Positions 1 to 5,560 of a stretch of 7,262 bases of DNA are shown here, one piece after another. This DNA comes from Methylococcaceae bacterium (GTDB lineage: Bacteria; Pseudomonadota; Gammaproteobacteria; Methylococcales; Methylomonadaceae). The notes beneath the pieces were generated by a model, which was not told where the DNA came from, did not search any database, and saw only the letters and a list, made by a program, of their open reading frames with translations. A program made the position numbers and the translations under genes. Location of the stretch: NCBI GenBank assembly GCA_947506075.1, contig CANNNN010000128.1, positions 1 to 7,262 on the forward strand, read 5' to 3'. Within the stretch, counting starts at the first letter, position 1. Each line of letters opens with the position of its first letter.

Positions 1-2911
1 CCGCCCTGATTTCTGCACCGGTCAGGAAATCCTGTTTTTTCTCCCGCAGCTTATCAATTTCAATATCGATAAAACTCAGCACCATCACGCCGGTTTCGGC
101 GGCAGTACCGGCGAGAGCGATAAAACCGACATAAACTCCAATCGATAGATTGAATCCCATCCAGTAGACCAACCAGATACCGCCAATCAGACTAAACGGT
201 ATGGTCAGCATCACGATGGCAGGTTCCGTCAGGTTTCGAAAAGCGCAATACAACAGGATAAAAATCACCACCAGGGTGATCGGTACGACCAGGCGTAAGC
301 GCTCTGCAGCCCGCTCCATGTATTCGAACTGGCCGGACCAGGCGACCGTGTAACCGGCGGGCAGTTTGACGCTGGCTGCCAGCGTTTGTTTAGCTTGAGC
401 TACGAAGCCACCAATATCGGCAGTCTTGATGTCTACATAGATCCAGGCATTGGGTCTGGCGTCCTCGGTTTTAATCACATCCGCGCCCCGGGTAAAGTTA
501 ATATCGGCGACCAGCGTCAATGGTATCTGGCTGCCGGTCGGCGTAGGAATTAACACCCGCCGCAAGGCCTCCAGGTTATCGCGCAGATCGCGCGGATAGC
601 GCAGATTGACCGGATAACGCTCCAGTCCCTCAACGGTTTCGGTGATATTCATGCCGCCGATAGCGCTTTGAATGACGTCTTGCACATCGCCGGTAGTCAG
701 TCCGTAACGCGCCGCCGCCCCCCGGTTTATATCAAAATCCAGGAAATAGCCGCCAACGGCACGGTCACCGTAAGCCGACAGCGTAGGCGGCAGGGTCTTC
801 ATCGCCTGTTCAATCTCCAGCGACAAAGCCTGCAGGACATTCAGATCGGGTCCTGCAAGCTTGATGCCTACCGGCGTTTTGATGCCGGTAGAGAGCATGT
901 CGATACGGGTTTTGATCGGCATGGTCCAGGCGTTGGCAAGCCCCGGAAAATGAATGGCCTTGTTCATTTCATCCATCAGTTGCCGGGTGGTTTTGGTCGG
1001 ATCAGGCCACTGCGCTTTGGGCTTTAGTTTCAGCGTGGTTTCCACCATCATCAACGGGGCTGCGTCGGTTGCCGTTTCTGCCCGCCCGATCTTGCCGAAC
1101 ACCTGCTCCACCTCGGCAAAGGTTTTCAGAATCTTGTCGGTCTGTTGCAACAGCTCCCTGGCTTTGGTGATCGAGATGCCGGGAAAAGTAGACGGCATGT
1201 ATAGAATATCGCCCTCATCCAGCGGCGGCATGAATTCACTGCCGATTTTGGACAAGGGATATAAGGTTGAGACCATCAACAGGGCAGCCACTATTAGTGT
1301 CAGCAGTCTAGCACGCATCGCCAGCTTCAAAACCGGTGCATGGATAAGGTGCAAAAAACGGTTAATCGGATTTTCATGCTCGGGAATGATTCTGCCCCGG
1401 ATAAAATAACCCATCAGTACCGGCACCAGCGTAACAGTCAGTATCGCTGCCGCCGCCATCGCGTAGGTTTTGGTGTAGGCCAGCGGACTGAACAAGCGCC
1501 CTTCCTGGGCCTCCATCGCGATAATCGGCAAAAAAGAAACGGTAATCACCAGCAACGAAAAAAACAGGCCTGAACCGACCTCGCGGGATGCGTTGCCTAT
1601 GACTTGCCAGCGTTCCTTTTCGGTCAGTTTATCCTGTTTCTTTTCTACGGCTTCGGCAAGATGTTTGTGGGCATTTTCAACCATGACCACCGCCCCATCG
1701 ACCATATCGCCAATGGCCAGGGCGATACCGCCCAGCGACATGATATTGGCATTCATGCCTTGCATTTTCATGAGCATAAAGGCCATCAGTATGCCCAGCG
1801 GCAAGGTGATAACAATCACCAGCGATGAACGCAGATGCAGCAAAAACAGGGCGACCAGGCTGCACACGATGATCAGTTCCTGAGACAGCGCACTCGTCAG
1901 CGTCTCTACCGCGCGTTCGATCAAGCTGCCCCGGTCATAAACGGTGACGATTTCAACCCCTGTCGGCAAACCTTGTTTGAGTTCCTCCAGTTTCTTGCGC
2001 ACGTCCTTAATGGTCGCCAGCGCGTTTTCGCCAAAGCGCATGATCACCACGCCACCGGCAACTTCGCCTTCGCCGTTCAGTTCAGTGACGCCGCGCCGTA
2101 ACTCCGGGCCCATCTGGATGTGTGCGACATCCTGCAGTCGTATCGGCGTGCCACTGGCATCCACCCCCACAGGAATGGTTTTGAGATCGGCGATGGATTT
2201 GATATAGCCCAGGCCCCTGACCATGTATTCGGTTTCGCCCATTTCGAACATTCGACCACCGACATCATTATTGGAGCGCTTGATTGCGCTAATAACCGTG
2301 GACAACGGAATCTGGTAGGCTAGTAGAATATTGGGATCAACTTCGACCTGATATTGCTTGACGAAACCGCCCACCGAAGCCACTTCGGAAACGCCGGGAA
2401 CCGTCTGCAACGGATAACGCAAATACCAATCCTGAATCGAGCGCAGCTGCGCCAGATCATGCTTGCCGGTCTTATCCACCAGCGCGTATTCGTAAACCCA
2501 GCCTACGCCCGTGGCATCGGGACCCAAGGTCGGCGTAACACCCGGCGGCAAGCGTCCTTTCACATAATTCAAGTATTCCAATACCCTAGACCGCGCCCAG
2601 TAAATATCTGTGCCGTCCTCGAAAATGATATAGACAAACGACAGGCCAAAAAACGAATAGCCGCGCACTACTTTGGCATGCGGCACAGCCAGCATCGCGG
2701 TGGTAAGTGGGTAGGTGATCTGGTCTTCAATAACCTGCGGCGACTGGCCTTCATAATCGGTGAAGACAATGACCTGAACATCGGACAAATCAGGGATCGC
2801 ATCCAGCGGCATGTTGTTAAACGACCAAAGCCCAGCCAAGGCTAAAATTGTCGCACCCAGCAACACGATAAACCGGTCTTTCAATGAACCGTTGATCAGC
2901 AAATCAGTCAT
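1..2911 (-). CDS. cusA: CusA-like heavy-metal efflux RND transporter, 3' end cut by window edge
   Basis: Inner-membrane proton-driven pump of the HME-RND family, predicted to export Cu(I)/Ag(I). From ATG 2911-2909 the frame is open without a stop for 970 codons to the left edge; E. coli CusA has 1047, so about the last 75-80 residues, including the final helices, are missing. Seen: TM1 at about 14-33 followed by PLDAIPDLSDVQVIVFTDYEG; periplasmic porter domains; TM2-TM6 at about 344-505; TM7 at about 530-552; a second periplasmic region; TM8-TM10 at about 875-950. Proton-relay residues D405 (TM4) and E939 (TM10, AGTAAETG) are present; the expected TM11 lysine lies outside. Methionines M391, M485, M572 (LYMPST), M622 and E624 (MMVETT), and M672 (RIDMLSTG, followed by K678) match the E. 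coli copper/silver pathway. TM4 reads AIGDMVDGAVVMVEN, with an additional Asp at 402. The 8-bp overlap with cusB implies coupling. Confidence 0.95.
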   Translation of the reverse strand, partial: MTDLLINGSLKDRFIVLLGATILALAGLWSFNNMPLDAIPDLSDVQVIVFTDYEGQSPQVIEDQITYPLTTAMLAVPHAKVVRGYSFFGLSFVYIIFEDGTDIYWARSRVLEYLNYVKGRLPPGVTPTLGPDATGVGWVYEYALVDKTGKHDLAQLRSIQDWYLRYPLQTVPGVSEVASVGGFVKQYQVEVDPNILLAYQIPLSTVISAIKRSNNDVGGRMFEMGETEYMVRGLGYIKSIADLKTIPVGVDASGTPIRLQDVAHIQMGPELRRGVTELNGEGEVAGGVVIMRFGENALATIKDVRKKLEELKQGLPTGVEIVTVYDRGSLIERAVETLTSALSQELIIVCSLVALFLLHLRSSLVIVITLPLGILMAFMLMKMQGMNANIMSLGGIALAIGDMVDGAVVMVENAHKHLAEAVEKKQDKLTEKERWQVIGNASREVGSGLFFSLLVITVSFLPIIAMEAQEGRLFSPLAYTKTYAMAAAAILTVTLVPVLMGYFIRGRIIPEHENPINRFLHLIHAPVLKLAMRARLLTLIVAALLMVSTLYPLSKIGSEFMPPLDEGDILYMPSTFPGISITKARELLQQTDKILKTFAEVEQVFGKIGRAETATDAAPLMMVETTLKLKPKAQWPDPTKTTRQLMDEMNKAIHFPGLANAWTMPIKTRIDMLSTGIKTPVGIKLAGPDLNVLQALSLEIEQAMKTLPPTLSAYGDRAVGGYFLDFDINRGAAARYGLTTGDVQDVIQSAIGGMNITETVEGLERYPVNLRYPRDLRDNLEALRRVLIPTPTGSQIPLTLVADINFTRGADVIKTEDARPNAWIYVDIKTADIGGFVAQAKQTLAASVKLPAGYTVAWSGQFEYMERAAERLRLVVPITLVVIFILLYCAFRNLTEPAIVMLTIPFSLIGGIWLVYWMGFNLSIGVYVGFIALAGTAAETGVMVLSFIDIEIDKLREKKQDFLTGAEIRA

Positions 2912-4223
2912 GTTGATGCGCTCCTCGCTCCATGATCAAGCGGTTCGGCTCTGACTTTTGCGGTACTGATGGCTCCATCATTTTTGCCGTAGCTTCATGT
3001 AATCTTGATTCGGAATCGATCAAAAATTGCGCCGACGTAACGACTTCTTCACCGGCTTCCAGTCCATCAAGCACAGCAACATCATTATTTGATGTCAAGC
3101 CTGTGGTAATCAATCGGGGTTCAAACTTGCCTGCCCCTCGTACCACCAAAACCTGGGTTTTAGCACCTGAACGTATCACCGCTTCGGAAGGAATCACCAC
3201 GGCATCGACTTGTTTGCCCGCATAGATCGTCACTTCGGCGAACATGTCGGGCTTTAATAATAACTCGGCATTGTCAAATACCAGCCGCACCTTGATGGTT
3301 CGGGTTTTCGCTTCGGCATAGGGATAAATGAACGCCAGATGCCCCTTGAAAATACGCCCCGGCACACCGGCCAATTGCATTTCGACCGGATCGCCCTCTT
3401 TAACCCAAGGCAGTTCGTACTCATAAATTTCGGCATAAACCCAGACCGTAGACAGGTCGGCAATCATATAAAGCTCGGTTTCGGGTGTCACATACTGCCC
3501 TTCACGCGCACCGATTTGCATCACAATGCCCGCCCCCGGCGTATGGATATGAAGGCTTTTCTTGATGGCATGGCTGTTTGTCAGGTCATGCAATTGATGC
3601 TCAGGGACATCCAGCAACTTTAATCGCTCACGGGAACTGCTGACCAGTTCTTCCGCACCCTGGCGGATTTCTTCGATAGGACTTTTTTCCAGCATCTTAA
3701 GACTATTTAAAGCCAGCACGTATTCCTGTTGACTGGCAACCAGTTGCGGGGAGTAAATGCTCAGCAGATCTTCATTTTTTTTCACCCGCTCACCGGTTTT
3801 ATCAATGCGCAAGGTTTCAATCCAGCCTTCCGTTTTAGGATGCAAGCGAACAATATGCTCTTCATCATAAGCCACGCGCCCAACGGCTCTGACCACATGC
3901 GACAGCAAGGTTTTTTTGGCCTGTGCCGTCCTTACCCCCATATTTTGCATGGTAACGGGATCGATGTTAACGGTGCCGACGGCTTGCTTAGCTTTATCAT
4001 TTTCGGCATAGACAGGTATATATTCCATACCCATATTATCCTTTGCCGGTACCGGGGAGGTGACCGCAGGATTCATCGGATTACGGTAAAACAAAGGTTG
4101 TCCAATGCTGATTGATGAGCTGGTCGGCAGCTCATGACTTTGTTGTCGACTAGCAATCCAGTATCCGCCGCCAACACCCAAAGCCAGCATCAACATGGCT
4201 GTTATTAATACCTGCTTATTCAT
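2904..4223 (-). CDS. cusB: CusB-like periplasmic adaptor (membrane fusion protein) of heavy-metal RND efflux
   Basis: Adaptor joining the inner-membrane pump to the outer-membrane channel, probably also handing Cu(I)/Ag(I) to the pump. 439 residues from the chosen ATG. Order: N-terminal membrane anchor or signal (about 4-24, VLITAMLMLALGVGGGYWIA); a short metal-binding segment at 44-72 of the FYRNPM...SPVPAKDNMGMEYIPVY type, with M50, M64 and M66; first half of the lipoyl/barrel-sandwich (about 120-155); alpha-helical hairpin (about 156-221); second lipoyl half (SLHIHTPGAGIVMQIGAREG, about 223-255); beta-barrel (256-335); and a membrane-proximal domain (336-410). E. coli CusB binds Cu(I)/Ag(I) with M49, M64 and M66, nearly the same positions (family knowledge). 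The tail ends in HQHD. There is no C-terminal CusF-like domain. The start overlaps the upstream stop by 8 bp, and the TGA overlaps the cusA start by 8 bp. A longer TTG start at 4241 is possible but less likely. Confidence 0.93.
   Translation of the reverse strand: MNKQVLITAMLMLALGVGGGYWIASRQQSHELPTSSSISIGQPLFYRNPMNPAVTSPVPAKDNMGMEYIPVYAENDKAKQAVGTVNIDPVTMQNMGVRTAQAKKTLLSHVVRAVGRVAYDEEHIVRLHPKTEGWIETLRIDKTGERVKKNEDLLSIYSPQLVASQQEYVLALNSLKMLEKSPIEEIRQGAEELVSSSRERLKLLDVPEHQLHDLTNSHAIKKSLHIHTPGAGIVMQIGAREGQYVTPETELYMIADLSTVWVYAEIYEYELPWVKEGDPVEMQLAGVPGRIFKGHLAFIYPYAEAKTRTIKVRLVFDNAELLLKPDMFAEVTIYAGKQVDAVVIPSEAVIRSGAKTQVLVVRGAGKFEPRLITTGLTSNNDVAVLDGLEAGEEVVTSAQFLIDSESRLHEATAKMMEPSVPQKSEPNRLIMERGAHQHD
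2921..2926 (-). promoter_or_regulatory. Shine-Dalgarno GAGGAG for cusA, inside cusB
   Basis: GAGGAG reads on the minus strand 9 nt before the ATG at 2911-2909. It is embedded in the Arg-Gly-Ala codons of the CusB tail, so the adaptor's C-terminus also carries the pump's ribosome site. Confidence 0.7.
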
Positions 4224-5505
4224 AAATTTCTTCCATGCCAACAGCGGCGCTTAACTGGGCCAGCGACTGATTGGCTTCGGTAAAGGCTTTCCAATACTGG
4301 GTCTCGTAGTCGAACAAGGTTATCTGGCTGCGCACCAAATTCAGAAAATCAACCTTATTGACCTGATAAGCTGCCAGCATTGAGGCCACGGTTTGTCTTG
4401 CCTGCGGCACGATGCCGGTCTCAAACAACACTACCTGGTCTTTAGCGCCTTGGTAATCATTATAAGCTTGAGTGATTTGCGTACGCACCTTGTTCCATTG
4501 GTCCTGTAACGCGTATTTTTCCTGCATTAATTCACTGGTGCGCTGATCAACCGCCTTAGCCTGTTTTTGAGCGGCGTAGATCGGCACATTCATGCTCAGA
4601 TTCAAACTTAACAGATCGTCCCGTTTATCACCGGACGGCGTACTGGCTCTCGCGCCGTAGGCAGCGCCCAGATTAAAATCAGGCAGATAGTCTTGTTTTG
4701 CAAGATTCAAGCGCGATTGCGCGGCATTAATGCCTTGCCGGTTGACCTCCAGTACCGCTCTTGATGTTTCCGCCTGCTGATAAAGCCGATTTTCCAACTT
4801 GATGCCCGGCAATTGCATGTCAACGGTATCCGGCAGTCGCAGTGCTGTGTTGGCCGGTTTATCGAGCAGCGCATTAAGACTGGCGGCAGCGTTACGGCGC
4901 GAGGCCTTAAGCACCAATTGCTGAGCTAGCAGTTTGGATAATTCCAGTTGCGCCAGCAACACATCCTGCTGCAAGCCTTCGCCGACTTCATATTTAGTTC
5001 TGGCAATCTGAACGAACTGCTGCAACAGCCCATGATTACTGTCAACAAGCTTTATCGCTCGGTCCAGATAAAAGATCAACCACCAGGTGGTTTTAACTTC
5101 ACTCAGTAAGCGCCAGCGTACTTCGGTGACACTTTGTGTTGCGGCTTCCGCCTCAAAAGCCGCCGCTTGTTCGCGCAAGGCCAGCTTGCCGGGAAAAGGA
5201 AAGGCTTGCGAGATACCCGCGCCCAGTTGCGTCATGTCCTGCTGATTAATATCAAAGGTTTTGACCGGCAGGCTCATCGCATTGAAACTGATTTCGGGAT
5301 CAGGCAAACTACCCATTTGCGATGGAATAGCGGCCATCGCTTGAGCCCTGGCCTGTATTTGCGCCAGATCCGGATTGTCCTGGACTGCTTGTTCGGCTGC
5401 GGATTTTAAGGTTAATATCTGTTCGGTCACCGGCTGTTCCGCCGCCGTTACGCAAACGGAAAAAAGCAGCAAGCACAAGCACTTGAAAAAAAATCGTGGT
5501 GACAT
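4216..5505 (-). CDS. TolC-family outer-membrane channel of a CusCBA-type metal efflux system
   Basis: Outer-membrane factor that gives the pump its exit duct across the periplasm and outer membrane; the CusC-position protein of the cluster. It has 429 residues, the normal size for the family. An N-terminal signal peptide is seen: basic start MSPRFFFK, hydrophobic core to about residue 19, and likely signal peptidase I cleavage after VTA (residue 21). Two outer-membrane efflux repeats follow, at about 33-215 and 235-425, rich in long amphipathic helices with many Ala, Gln and Leu. The segment ISQAFPFPGKL matches the SQxFPxPGKL pattern common in metal-type members. No lipobox cysteine is visible, so unlike E. 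coli CusC it appears not to be a lipoprotein. ATG is backed by AGGAGG 4 nt upstream. The TAA stop overlaps the cusB start by 8 bp. Substrate specificity cannot be read from this subunit; it is inferred from its partners. Confidence 0.92.
   Translation of the reverse strand: MSPRFFFKCLCLLLFSVCVTAAEQPVTEQILTLKSAAEQAVQDNPDLAQIQARAQAMAAIPSQMGSLPDPEISFNAMSLPVKTFDINQQDMTQLGAGISQAFPFPGKLALREQAAAFEAEAATQSVTEVRWRLLSEVKTTWWLIFYLDRAIKLVDSNHGLLQQFVQIARTKYEVGEGLQQDVLLAQLELSKLLAQQLVLKASRRNAAASLNALLDKPANTALRLPDTVDMQLPGIKLENRLYQQAETSRAVLEVNRQGINAAQSRLNLAKQDYLPDFNLGAAYGARASTPSGDKRDDLLSLNLSMNVPIYAAQKQAKAVDQRTSELMQEKYALQDQWNKVRTQITQAYNDYQGAKDQVVLFETGIVPQARQTVASMLAAYQVNKVDFLNLVRSQITLFDYETQYWKAFTEANQSLAQLSAAVGMEEIYE
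4230..4234 (-). promoter_or_regulatory. Shine-Dalgarno GGAAG for cusB, inside the upstream gene
   Basis: GGAAG reads on the minus strand 6 nt before the ATG at 4223-4221. It lies within the Met-Glu-Glu codons near the end of the outer-membrane-factor gene. It favours the ATG at 4223 over the in-frame TTG at 4241, which would give six extra residues (MAWKKF) ahead of a good signal-anchor sequence. Confidence 0.6.
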
Positions 5506-5509
5506 ATGT

Positions 5510-5515
5510 CCTCCT
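5510..5515 (-). promoter_or_regulatory. Shine-Dalgarno AGGAGG of the outer-membrane-factor gene
   Basis: A full AGGAGG reads on the minus strand 4 nt before the ATG at 5505-5503. It supports that start codon. As the strongest ribosome site in the cluster, it also marks this gene as the first of the group. Confidence 0.8.
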
Positions 5516-5532
5516 GTACTCGTTATAAAGTC

Positions 5533-5553
5533 CGTAAAACCGTATAGTTTACG
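5533..5553. repeat. Short inverted repeat between dnaE and the efflux cluster
   Basis: CGTAAA at 5533-5538 and TTTACG at 5548-5553 are perfect 6-bp inverted arms separated by 9 bp. The element lies 28 bp upstream of the outer-membrane-factor start and 8 bp beyond the dnaE stop. It could be an operator for a metal-responsive regulator, or a weak hairpin. It lacks a GC-rich stem and a following T-run on the transcribed strand, so it is a poor intrinsic terminator. A TATAAC that could serve as a -10 box lies downstream at 5527-5522 (minus strand), but no convincing -35 box is seen at 16-18 bp from it. A chance repeat cannot be excluded. Confidence 0.35.
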
Positions 5554-5560
5554 TTAAGCC

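Noticed and set aside
954..1409. Plus-strand open frame of 151 codons opposite cusA, Ser-rich with hydrophobic patches
   Set aside because: It mirrors the pump coding sequence on the other strand; Ser and Ile richness is what antisense of Asp/Gly/Ala-rich codons gives. No family recognised.
2354..2845. Plus-strand open frame of 163 codons inside cusA
   Set aside because: Antisense to the conserved N-terminal part of the pump, with no domain and no convincing ribosome site. The cusA frame there is uninterrupted and matches the family throughout.
4224..4241. TTG at 4241-4239 as the cusB start
   Set aside because: The ATG at 4223 has a GGAAG at proper spacing and begins a typical anchor sequence. 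The TTG has no clear ribosome site and adds six residues that do not look like a signal start.
5533..5553. Intrinsic terminator for dnaE at the inverted repeat
   Set aside because: The stem is only 6 bp and AT-rich, with a 9-nt loop and no T-run after it in the direction of dnaE transcription.
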